NCBI GenBank assembly: GCA_008508345.1
Contig: QNGE01003527.1
Coordinates: 1-64,000, forward strand
DNA length: 64,000 nt
Direction: 5' to 3'
Origin: Paragonimus westermani
Taxonomy: Eukaryota > Platyhelminthes > Trematoda > Plagiorchiida > Troglotrematidae
The notes beneath the pieces are model-generated. The model saw only the letters and a program-made list of their open reading frames with translations. It searched no databases and had not been told where the DNA came from. Shown here piece after piece: positions 36,772-46,139 of this stretch (positions are counted from its first letter, which is position 1; every line of letters begins with the position of its first letter). Position numbers and translations under genes: made by a program.

Positions 36772-38110
36772 ATGACTAGAGATGAACACTTGAGAACTGC
36801 GCTCTGTTGTGATCTTCTTCAAGTGATTCCATGTCAATACCGCATCCAATTTTTACCAAATGGACGAGTTTCCAATGACATGCAACGAGTTCAGACCATT
36901 GATTGTCGGCATAACGAAAACGTGGTGTGTGTGTCAGACATTGAAGAAAAGAATACTCATCTTCCAAAAATAACTGTTCACGGCCACGATCGCCGGTGTG
37001 CTAAATACACTGATACAACTCTTAATGCTAAAATTCTGTCTCAGACATCGGTGGCGTATGACTCTGTTTGTCTGAGCTTGTCGGGGAACGTACGGTGCAT
37101 TTTGTATTTTGAGTAATCGCTTAGCTCTTCGATGGGTGTGACTTAGCGATCCCTGTCCGTCTTGTTAGTTAACAGCGTTTCAATCAAGCAGTTTTTTCTC
37201 CCCAGTACTAGCGAGGATCCTTTAGACGTGTGATATTAACTGCCCTGAGGCCGTTTTCAACGTTAGTGGAGTTAATAGTAAACACACGTTATCTACGGTT
37301 GAGTTCTACGATGCACTTATGAGTTCCCATTCAACGCAGACAACTGAAGAAACAGTATGACTACTGTATGATCTACGACTGGGAGGCAACAGCTGTGAAG
37401 GTTGACAAACGTATGTGCCAGCTACATCTGACTAAAGGCTTTAATGATAATTCAAGACTACCCTATCCCATCATTAATTCCACTGTCAAATGTCTCCCCT
37501 TAATCTTACGCTTACAACACAGATGAGGTGACCACCTACCATGGAGAAATCGCCAACGATCTTCCCAATAAGTGTCTGTATATGTCCGGTTGCAGTTACA
37601 CACCATCATCTAGTGTCAACTCTACCGATTTCACGAGAATAATTACTTTCGCACCAGACGGTAAGTTCCGAGAACTATCAGTGCTTTGTGAAAATAAGCA
37701 CGCTGATCTCATCTCTCTACTGGTACCAAGGAAGTAGACTAACGAGTTGTCATATTAATAGATCTATCTGGAATGGCAAGTTACCCAAAACTTGAAAGAT
37801 GTGTATGCTGTCACCGATTTTTAAAGACGGTGGTCGCAGGCTGACTACATTATTATCCTTCGTCTCCGAGGTCACGGAGAGTTTGAGTACTGACCAATTA
37901 CATAGGCGAATAATTCAATTTTTATCCGTCTTTGGTGGTCAACGGGGATTTCGGACAGGGTTCTCATGTGTTGCCAACCCACTTGCCGCTCAAAAAGATT
38001 GGATATAGGTGGCTGGACAAAGCAAACTTGCCGAGGTAGTTTAACCAGACCTCTCTGAGGACTTCAGATGAATAGATTATTTTACCACTGTGCATGAATT
38101 TTCATAAATA
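36772..38110 (+). mobile_element. Decayed CR1/jockey-like LINE
   Basis: A plus-strand LINE relict with endonuclease and RT pieces in the correct order. The endonuclease-like frame (36772-37116) contains ENVVCVSDIEEKNTHLPKIT and HGHDRRCAKYTDTTL. These correspond to the E-T-W-L ... H-x-P-G-x-x-x-x-R-x-D-R region of apurinic-type endonucleases, with glutamate-threonine-tryptophan already mutated. The RT start (about 37765-38008) reads SPIFKDGGRRLTTLLSFVSE then GQRGFRTGFSCVANPLAA, the usual T-P-I-F-K-x-G ... H-G-F-R-x-G-x-S-C pattern. A frameshift sits near 37800. About 20 codons farther on, PDLSEDFR (38042-38070) matches motif A (L-D-F-S-K-A-F-D), with a stop just after. Large deletions separate the blocks. 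It belongs to a different family from LINE A and LINE B. Confidence 0.65.
37799..38008 (+). pseudogene. LINE reverse transcriptase N-terminal block
   Basis: An open run of 69 codons covering RT blocks 0-2 of the CR1/jockey-like relict. It contains SPIFKDGG, a central VSEVTES segment where V-S-K-V-x-E is normal, and the RGFRTGFSC loop. The preceding codons, in another frame, read QVTQNLKDVYAVT, matching the usual V-P-x-x-W-K-x-x-x-V-T, so a one-base shift lies at the frame junction. There is no complete palm domain. Confidence 0.62.
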
Positions 38111-38229
38111 CGGCACAGAAAATCTAATCTCATAGCCGCCGACTGTCTAAGACTGTCACTTTACTGTCAAAGTGGGCATGTCAAGCAAAATAGGATGAAT
38201 AATCAGATCGGAGGCACAGTTATTCTAAC

Positions 38230-38660
38230 ATACAGATGAATATTTCGACGCGGTCGTACAATACGACCAGAGGCCACAGTGGATCGATTGCGGGCAGCAC
38301 GAACGACCGAACGAGTTATCGTCCAACAAGGTCGGCCCAACGGGGGAGGAATGGCATGCGAAAAACGGCTTGACAAAAGGCGTCGGACACACAAACTGGG
38401 TCGAAATACACACGACGTGTGAGCGGAAGCCGCGGATGTTGTGGACCGGAATTATGGGTTATAAACGCGAGTGCGCGTGTCGCATGGTAACCGGCATGTT
38501 GGACAATAAAGATTTTGCTTTATTGGACGCCTTTTCACGACAATATTACATCATCGGACCATTAGAAGTCGACTCTCCTTTACGACAAAAAGGGACGCGC
38601 CTCGGCCAATCAGTAAACAAAAAACGTTAATGATATACGCGATCACAACATAAGCGCGAT
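38230..38660 (+). mobile_element. LTR-like CpG-rich segment (candidate solo LTR)
   Basis: This stretch stands out from its neighbours by many CpG dinucleotides. In the plus sense it has a TATAAA at 38459-38464. About 40 bp farther is AATAAA at 38505-38510, placed in a perfect 8-bp hairpin (38504-38511 with 38518-38525). That order, promoter box then polyadenylation signal in a stem, is what U3-R of an LTR looks like. A perfect 7-bp stem also lies at 38252-38268. I cannot define TG/CA ends or a target duplication, and no second copy exists in the window. A host CpG promoter is the alternative. Confidence 0.35.
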
Positions 38661-38999
38661 TGTCTCAAGTAACCCTAAGCCCTTTCCCAACAGTAATTCA
38701 ATGAGTAAGAAAACCAAACCGGTACTCAAGTTACTCGTCAACATACTTTGGCGATTGTACCCAGGCTGTTCCACTATTATCCCCGGATCTCTAATTCGCT
38801 TGTACACCCTCTGCATCTTCTCACAGCTTTTGCAGTCATGCGAACTTTTATTCCGTCCTATTCGAAATTGTAATGGAAATCCTCGAATTAAATGTCAGTA
38901 GTGCAAAGTGGTGGGAGTAGTATGATCAGTTAGCTGCCCTAACTTCATCGTCATCCTTAAATGAAAACTGAAATCAATTTTAGTGAACCCGTGCACTCA
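38661..38999. other. Spacer before the Penelope-like element
   Basis: No motif was recognised. It may contain the 5' untranslated part of the PLE that starts by about 39000. Confidence 0.35.
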
Positions 39000-39012
39000 G
39001 TAACTTAGCTAC

Positions 39013-39770
39013 ATACCGCAAGCAAAACAGTTCTTAATAAAGCAGCATTTAGATGCATTGAAGTGTTTACAAAAGAACGGGCGTATAATGCTTTCTAGTC
39101 CGAATAAAGGAACGGAAGCTGTCTTAAAGAACAGCGTTGATTACATTACCAAAATGAGTGATATACTTCTAATGGTTGGGAACAGTGGTGGTGTTGTTCG
39201 TAGCGCGGATTGATGGTTTTGGTATTGATATGTTCGCCGAGCTTGGCATTTAGGTCGCAAACGTTTCATCACCAAGCGAGGTGACATCATCAGTGCGTGA
39301 GTGTTTCAGCGTATACGCTGCCAAGCTCTGCGAACATATCCATACCAAGAGCGATATACTAGCTGATAGCTCAAAATTTTATCAAGATGAGTACGGAGGA
39401 AGACAAAACACTAATTATAGAAAAGGAGATAGTGAAAACTCTGCGTAGAATGAAACAGGAGGAGATAATTGATCCGGCCACTTCCGAATGCATCCGTCCC
39501 ACTGGAACAATAATCCCTAGGTTATACTGTCGGCCCAAAGTTCCCAAAACAGGTTTGCCTTTGAGACCAATTTTAAATATGTGCGACTCACCTCATCATC
39601 ATCTGGTCAAATGGCTCGCCAGTCTGCTCAAACCCATCAGGTTGGAGCCATCAAAACACAGTCTCCAGGACACGTTTTATTTCGTTGACACAATCCAAGA
39701 CTTGAACCTAAACAATCAAAGTTTGTTCTCATTCGATTTTGCCTCACTGTTTACGAACTTGCCTCCATAG
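39013..39770 (+). pseudogene. PLE reverse transcriptase, N-terminal half
   Basis: The first part reads LDALKCLQKNGRIMLSSPNK and then KNSVDYITKMSDIL, matching the K-N-x-x-I-x-x-x-x-P-D-K-G segment of PLE RTs. After the insertion, the frame resumes with ADSSKF and MSTEEDKTLIIEKEIVKTLR. RT1 follows as PRLYCRPKVPKTGLPLRPIL, where P-K-V-H-K is usual, and the frame ends with motif A, FSFDFASLFTNLPP, keeping the aspartate. A TAG stop follows at once. The normal protein would continue with the fingers-palm region, the M-G-S-P-L-G-P loop and the Y-V-D-D active site, none of which is present downstream. Known PLEs are retrotransposons with RT related to telomerase; this copy is dead. Confidence 0.86.
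39168..39352 (-). mobile_element. 185-bp insertion with hammerhead-ribozyme-like core
   Basis: A short segment flanked by the direct repeat gatatact (39160-39167 and 39353-39360). Deleting it with one repeat restores the PLE frame exactly (K-M-S-D-I-L-A-D-S-S-K-F). On the minus strand, arms 39348-39320 and 39247-39219 pair over 29 nt with two mismatches. Between them lie CTGATGA (39293-39287), a 6-bp stem II hairpin with a six-base loop (39285-39268) and GAAAC (39267-39263). A minimal CG/CG stem III and GAC follow where GUH is expected in an active hammerhead. Known PLEs and small retrozymes carry hammerheads, so a ribozyme-bearing non-autonomous element is the best reading. Activity is doubtful because of the GAC. 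Confidence 0.6.
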
Positions 39771-39859
39771 GAGAGGAATGACTATTTATGCGATTAGATC
39801 GAGCGTAACAGCAAACATATGGACACCCTAAAAGATGAACTGAGAGAACTGCTGGTGGT

Positions 39860-40680
39860 GGTATAGTAAGAAGAGAAGATGGTTCAATCTGGCGAACCGT
39901 GTACAGAAAACAGACTTGGAGTGGCCAGTACATTCTCTTTGACAGTTTCGTTTCGGTAGATCAAAAGCGAAACCTCATACGATGCCTGACAGGTACAGCG
40001 TCAAAGGTCTGCACCCTTGACACTTTATAAACCGAGCTAAACTTTCTACAAGAGGTGTCCACGCAGAATGACTATGCAGTGCGTTTCAGTCAGGAGGCGA
40101 GGCAAGCCGTAGAGTTGGAACTTAACCCAACCTCTGTGAACAAGAAACTTACGTTTATTGGTCTTCATTTCAAGGGAGATCCCATGGTCGAAGTTATCTC
40201 AAGAAAGCTCAGAAAGCCAGTCGAAACGACCTATCTTGCCGCTCAATTGTGCGTCGCTTTCCGTTTAACACCCGTCAACATATCACAACTCAAAAACAAT
40301 CTTCCATGTTCTACAACCAGTTGTTGTGTTTACTCGTTTGTCTGCTGGTGTCGAACATCATATATTGATCGCACTACAAGGCAACTGCCTGACAGAGTCC
40401 GTGAACGTCACCCTGTGTGGTTGAACAGTGATGTGATTGAAACGCTTTCAAGCGCGATTGTCACTCATTTGATTGACTACAATCTTTCAGAAGAATTTAT
40501 TCCAGATTGTCTATCGACTGCTAAAGAATCGATCAAAAATGATGAGACTTCAAATACTGACCAGTGCTGAAACTATCGGCACGCGATTGCGCAACCTTGA
40601 CTTCTGCACTCAGAAGAAGTTCGTGCAGATATTTAACCTCCTCTGGCCCACAATCAATCAAGCTCGCGATTTAGAATAGT
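39860..40680 (+). pseudogene. PLE RT thumb and GIY-YIG endonuclease
   Basis: The thumb region reads SIWRTVYRKQTWSGQYIHF and, nearby, KRNLIRCLTGTASKVCTLDT, typical of PLE RT C-termini. The frame 40055-40570 then carries NKKLTFIGLHFKGD (40135-40180 region) and the GIY-YIG part VYSFVCWCRTSYIDRTTRQL (about 40330-40390). The second motif is Y-I-D instead of Y-I-G, and the downstream arginine-glutamate-histidine core is RERHP. The last part, in another frame (40500-40679), gives QILTSAETIGTRLRNLDF and CTQKKFVQIFNLLWP, the family's C-terminal signature. The endonuclease is what PLEs use to nick target DNA. Frameshifts break it here. Confidence 0.86.
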
Positions 40681-41150
40681 GACTGGGTAATTGATAACAA
40701 ACACGCCGTCCATAACCCAAATTGACCGTTTTTCTGACTCACCCTAGTTGTTGTTTTCATATATGCGTTGCAATTGGCCTGATGGTCACACACAGAAAAC
40801 AAGTCTTGTTCGTTATTCTGTCGTTCTCATCACTTCAATAAGTAATTTCCGGAACCAAATTTTAATAGGGTGAAAAATAAAATGCGCGTGATTTACAGAT
40901 TGTCAAATTTCTGGACGCATTTTTATGCGTGTGCAACCAGACGACAAAATTGCGCTACACAGAGATTAACAATACCGCCTCAGCATTAGTGTCTTAAGAT
41001 ACCACGAAAACCGGGGCATATCAGTTGTGTAAACAATTCTAAGTGTCTGTACAGAATCCACTCACTGAAGAAGATAATGAGCAAACGCTGAAGCTCGTTG
41101 TTTCAGTCCTGGTTGCAACGCACACTTACCAGCGCTGAAACCTTGCTCTC

Positions 41151-42996
41151 TGCCGAAACGAAATCGAAAGCGGAGCCTTTGGAACAAAGTACGTCTCACT
41201 TTTTTGAGCTCCCGCGAGTTACTTTACAGACAGGCGGCAGTAAAATGAAGTATACTCGATGCCGGCTTCCCAGGTGGATGTCTTGGTTCAGTGTGTAGCT
41301 TGTTTGTTTTAGCACGTGATAAACCTAGACAAATTGTTTTAATCCAATGCTCGTTATAACAAAATCCGATGATACACCAGAGTGTCAACTGGATTGGTCA
41401 CTGCGTTGACTTAAAAGTATGCTCGAGTTGCCGACTGCTCGGATCTAGCTACTTCACGTAGACGAGGTTGTTCCATTCAGTCACCCCATAATGAGTGTCA
41501 GCTTGTGTCATAGCTACTTGGTTCCCCACTCATACTGGGTGCGCTCAAGGATTTGTTATACCAGTGTAGCCAACTTGACCATGAGTAAACAATTCCGGGT
41601 CTTGCAAAGAAAAGAATATGATCTCTTCATGGTGAAACTGGTGCAAATTATTGCGATATCTGAGGCATCGCATGCCTGCAGCAAAGCTATTCCTATTCAT
41701 CGTTGTATCAGCGTACTCGCACCGTCTCCTTTATATGGCAAATGCAAAATGTCCCAGTGCTGGCAGTTAACCAGTTCGAGAACCGTCTACTTCCGTTGAA
41801 TTTGAACTTCATTTCAGTTAGACAATATTTAAGCCTTCAGAATAAACACTCGTCTATTCCATAATTGTGGTGTTTAATTAGGGAAGTGAAGATAACCTAC
41901 GCTTAAGGCTTCTGATGGTCCACTTTCACATGCATTTCTGTGTCGGCAACACTTCTTCAAGAATTCACGAGCAGTCAGCAGATTTGGAAACCATGACTTT
42001 CTTTTGTGATAATTTTGGTGTCTTCTACTTTGACCTAGAGATGATCATCTAAGGAGCGGCTCACTGTTGAAATTAACGCTATTGTCTAATAGTTTGCTGA
42101 GACATCTCTGCACCCATCTGTGACAATGGGTGTAATTGCAAACTGTTTCCAAGCTTCCGTTAAATGGTCAACTAACTAGGATAGCGAGAAAAATGCTGTA
42201 GGCGGTTCCTCTGAGTCGGTGGCACAGTTTCCCAAGGTAACACTGGGTATCAAGCCTGGAGTGAGTGGTGTGCGAATTAGTAAGTTTTCTAATTTGATTC
42301 TGATTTGTGACGTTTAACTATGAGGCAAATCTGTTAAGCCATTCTCAATGTGCTCAGAAATCATTCTTGAATTGAAGATGTACACTTACATGCTGTTTAT
42401 TCAGTGTTGCCTACCTCTGAGCCTCCACCAGTGAATCTATCAGAGATTAAAGTTGCGAAACGCTGATGTGTTTCTTGTTTGTCCGAAACGACTTCACTCT
42501 TAGCTTCTAAGCAAGATCGGATCGTTCGCAAGTCCCATCCTCTGGTTCACCTGGGGTAACATAATATCTTCGATAAACATAAGTTTATTCTATGCTCGTT
42601 GGTTATTGTTTCACGTCCAGTATTTCAACGCAGTCCAACGTTTGGTTTTACCTTCGAGCGTTTCAGATTTTTCGAGCCAGAGAGACTTTGGTGGAACACG
42701 GTTGTTGAAAACACCATAGATTCTCCCAACCACCACTCTCCGGTGCTGACGTAAGCTGACTTAATCCCGTGTTTTTTGACACTACCAAGTTGTCTTCATC
42801 GTCGCGAAGTTCTCCCTTATGGTCATTCCATAGACGATTGCGTTCAGCAAACATGTTTTCCATTCCTATACAAGTAGTCAAATTCAAGTGTCCATGACAT
42901 CAGCGACAAATTGCAGCTATGAATTGCAAAATGATTATCAAGTCCATCTTTCTGGTAGAAATCCGACTAACAGAGGATGACTTTCAACCCACTTAC
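41151..42996. other. No recognised gene
   Basis: The plus frame 41491-41799 (102 codons) and the minus frame 42663-42887 have no recognised domain. This is probably intron of the FN3 gene. Confidence 0.4.
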
Positions 42997-43257
42997 TGCC
43001 GAGCACAATAGTGAGAAAGCTGGCACAATCAAGACTTCACTGTTGCCCGGGAAAATTGGTGAATCCCGTTTCAATTTGTCCATATAAATAAGGACGCAGG
43101 AGGATAGATTTGTAAACAGGTACACGATTATCCAATCCTCGTGCTTCACCTACACTGTTCTGTGTTTCACAACTGATCGAAGCACTGTGAATCTGGTAAC
43201 CATTCAAGAATGTGCCATACCAAGCCCATGTAAAATTGAGTTGCATACCCTTGTACA
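42997..43257 (-). pseudogene. FN3-like exon with in-frame TGA
   Basis: The segment has an acceptor TTTCAG|TG and a strong donor GGCA|GTAAGT. Its length is 261 nt and both boundaries are phase 1, exactly like the intact FN3 exons. Coding begins KGMQLNFTWAWYGTFLNGYQ, with the B-strand tryptophan and C-strand tyrosine, and runs to TGFTNFPGQQ. It then meets TGA at 43039-43037 and would continue SLDCASFLTIVLG to the donor. The A strand is short. Either the exon is a dead copy skipped by splicing, the gene itself is a pseudogene, or the base is an assembly error. Standard nuclear code is assumed. Confidence 0.5.
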
Positions 43258-44717
43258 CTGAAACACATCTTTTAAAGGTGGTGTAACGTTTCTCTATGCA
43301 ACGTCCTCTAGAACAGTTCCATTCTCATCTATAAAAAGAGGTTCAATTAGGATGACACAAATAACTAGCTATGCCCCTGAAAGGACTTACGAAAATAATT
43401 AAGATACTGCAGTTTTCCAAACTTACAAGCTGCTGGCCTATTACATGGGACGTAATTCCCTCTGAGGAAAAAACATTTATTAACACTGAGTGGAATGTAG
43501 ACTTCGGTTTCTCACACCGGCACACTTGGAGCACAAGTTCACATGCTAATTTCAGGTGAAAAATTTATCTTTCAAAATTACGGTGCACCTATCCATCTAG
43601 CCTACCTTCCTTGACTGCAGTTTTTATATGAACATCGAATAGCTGACTTGCTTTTTAGGAAGCCCTAACCTGAAACTCGTGGCAGCAATCTGAATATCAC
43701 TAAATGACGGGAGAAGGTTTTGAACTGGGGAATAACCGGGAAGCACAACTCTGCAGCAGTGGTGGAAAACTGGGAGTAAATTATGCATGGTCCTTACGAA
43801 CAGTGTACACACGGTACGGAAGGCGTACATCTCCTGAAGCTAAGACAAATGTGACCAAAGCGATCTAATGATTGTTACGTGCTGGTTTTGCAGTTCAAAG
43901 TTATTTTTCATTATAAATCATCACAAATCAAACGCTGTGCTTCATGTCCTTACATATTTCTACAAAGAGAAACAATGTAGTTCGGAAACTGAGCATACGT
44001 AGGTAACCGTGTGATTCGTATGCGCACTGTTTCTCGTCAGTAGATACTAGGTCGAACAACTCATCGGGGTAAACACACAAATTGCCAGTAAACTCCCTGC
44101 TGTTTTAGCATGCAAAGCTTACATACCTATGCTTCGTACAGAACGAATATTGCTTTCCTAAGTCGAACAGGTCACTGTGTGTTCACCTCTGCACATTCTT
44201 CGCTAATAGTATAAATGACCATTCAAGTGTTCTCCCAATGTCAGCTTGGGTACTGATGACCTCTGAGCGTTCACAAAATGTAATTTGTACGGGAATGTTT
44301 CGGTGTGTACTTCTGCTTGCTGTACGAGAAATGTGGTTCCACATATAAACTACAGAGCTCACATGTCACGCATCCCGCTTTAATTATAGGATGCATCAAC
44401 AAACATATACAGCTCATAACAATGAGTAAGGCGATTTATTCGTTGACCGTTCTTGTCCAGTGCAGTAAAATTTTCCAAAACCTTCCACCTATATTCTAAG
44501 TGACGTTTCTTCATTTCGGATTGTCAGTTGTCATGGTGTACATTTTTAACTCATTGAGTTAATCTTCTGCAATGTTGGCTTGAATGCCACCTGATGTATG
44601 AGCTGGTTTACATACCAAAAGCATGCCTAATGGTCTGATGGTTTATTGGTTTTCTCGCTTTCTGTTAACTGCTTCAATAAGAACAAGGACAGAACATTTA
44701 TAAAATTGTGGTCTCAC
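43258..44717. other. Intron between FN3-type exons
   Basis: No recognised coding or repeat feature. Short overlapping frames on both strands show no motif. Confidence 0.45.
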
Positions 44718-44996
44718 CTTTAGGCAGTGGACTCCCACACTTCCAAAAGGTTCCAGTAGTCCAATTATGAGCAACCACGGTGGTCACCCCAACCACGTAG
44801 AAATGGCATGGCTCTAGTCCATCGACTAACACTTCAGTCACATTTTGATTGCCCTTAACAGTTCGCGTCCAGGCACCGTCATTGAGCAGTATTTTATAAA
44901 ACATCAGTCTCTGCTTTTGGTAGTCTGTGAATATCCATTTTATTAAAAGACTTCCAGGTTTCGGTTCCACTACAAAATTTGGGATTTTCGTAGTCT
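44718..44996 (-). CDS. FN3-domain exon, host multi-exon gene
   Basis: The best-defined host exon: 279 nt (93 codons), acceptor CATCTCTTTCAG|AG with a good pyrimidine tract, donor AAAG|GTGAGA, both phase 1. The domain shows KIPNFVVEPKPGSLLIKWIF (A-B strands with tryptophan), YKILLNDG (C strand) and VTEVLVDGLEPCHFYVVGVT, with the L-E-P-C-x-F-Y-V core, ending KCGSPLPK. The P-C-x-F-Y motif and G-S-P-L ending match exon 29001-29276, so they are related repeats of one protein. Three Asn-x-Ser/Thr-type sites (N-V-T, N-W-T and others) suggest a glycosylated extracellular location, which is inference. The neighbouring FN3-like exons at 42997 and 49297 are on the same strand. Confidence 0.82.
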
Positions 44997-46040
44997 CTGA
45001 AAGAGATGATAAATATTGGAAACTGATCAAACTGGTTTCTTGTCTGTTAAAGCTAAAGCCCATAACTGGAAAAAAACATTTCAGGCAAACGTTCCGCACA
45101 CACAACGGTTAACGTGACAAGTTTTCACTAAAAATCACTTATTGTGAAACGACTTGCAGGGACCCGTTAAAAATAGTTGTTTTGCAACATATTTTGGCAT
45201 CAGAGTTTAAAAGCAGTTAACTACATAGATACCAGAGAACTTCGAGGTGTCACCAGAGTGTTTGTTCTTACCACTCTGTTCCGCGCTAGACAATCCCCTA
45301 CAGTTGATCTTTCGGCCGGCACACTTGATTGTCACAATACATACTACTGGATTTTCAGTATGTTTAAAATCGGAGGTTAGTTACATCCAGATCAATATCC
45401 TAACGGTTCTTTGGGGCACGTCTGTTACAACTGTTTAGCAGATGCAGTGCGTTCACACACAGATAGCGACAGTTTCATTTTAAGTGCCTCAATGTATGAC
45501 TGAGCATCCTGTAGTTCTTGAGAAACGCTACATCTAACTTCTTGCACCAAACAAATGTTGTCCAGATTTACGCGTCACCATTGTCACATGATTGTTTACT
45601 AAAAGTGTGGGACTTTGTATACAAGCTGTACCAGATACTGCGTTGAACTGCTCAACCATCTAGGTTAAACTTTCTCAGAGCGGAGAATATTACGAACTAG
45701 GTATTATTCGCTCAGGTGACCTGATTCTTGCTCACATATCGGCTCATCGTTCCTCGCCTCATTACGCAAATAACAGTTTTGTCGAAGCTTCCAATATGTA
45801 GACAACTATGAACTCCGTAAAACTCTGTCATCCATAGTCTTTTAAAACATGACGATGCATACATTACTGCTTTTCGCAGGCCACTCGCATACCACTGATC
45901 TCGCCTGAGAAGTACAGTTCCGTCTACCTCCGGTTCGTTGCTTGTTATACTAATTTGCACGGGCTGCGGTGTATTAGGTTATTCACGAAGGTCTTCAGAC
46001 TTATCATGCATCGTCTGATTTCTCTATTGCTAACATTTAC
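44997..46040. other. Intronic DNA
   Basis: The minus frame 45712-45960 extends upstream to PNTPQPVQISITSNEPEVDG, which has an A-strand look, but the rest lacks FN3 or Ig landmarks. No other feature was seen. Confidence 0.35.
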
Positions 46041-46139
46041 TTAAGGTAATATTACCATCTGGTCCCACTAAAAGCACATCATCTGCAACCCTGTATGCAT
46101 TCGTCGAACGACAAGAAATTATAGCGGTTCTTCACTTTT
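46041..46139 (-). pseudogene. Possible RT motif C scrap
   Basis: A minus-strand run reads STNAYRVADDVLLVGPDGN. The A-D-D-V-L-L string resembles the Y-A-D-D-x-x-L-L active-site motif of LINE reverse transcriptases, with the tyrosine replaced by valine. Only about 33 codons are open and neither side shows further RT blocks, so it could be coincidence. Confidence 0.22.

Larger units (their letters stand above)
39000..41150 (+). mobile_element. Penelope-like element (PLE), internally deleted
   Basis: A plus-strand PLE. Segments in order: the N-terminal RT extension (39013-39167), a 185-bp foreign insertion (39168-39352), RT through motif A (39368-39770), a short remnant, the RT thumb (about 39860-40260), a linker and GIY-YIG endonuclease (about 40300-40680), and a 3' region with the phrase CTGAAGAAGATAATGAGC at 41065-41082, of a type common at PLE 3' ends. 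The section that should hold RT motifs B and C is missing, so the copy cannot reverse transcribe. Frame changes occur near 39770, 40030 and 40500. It is the only copy here with RT; two other loci keep only the GIY-YIG end. Confidence 0.88.
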
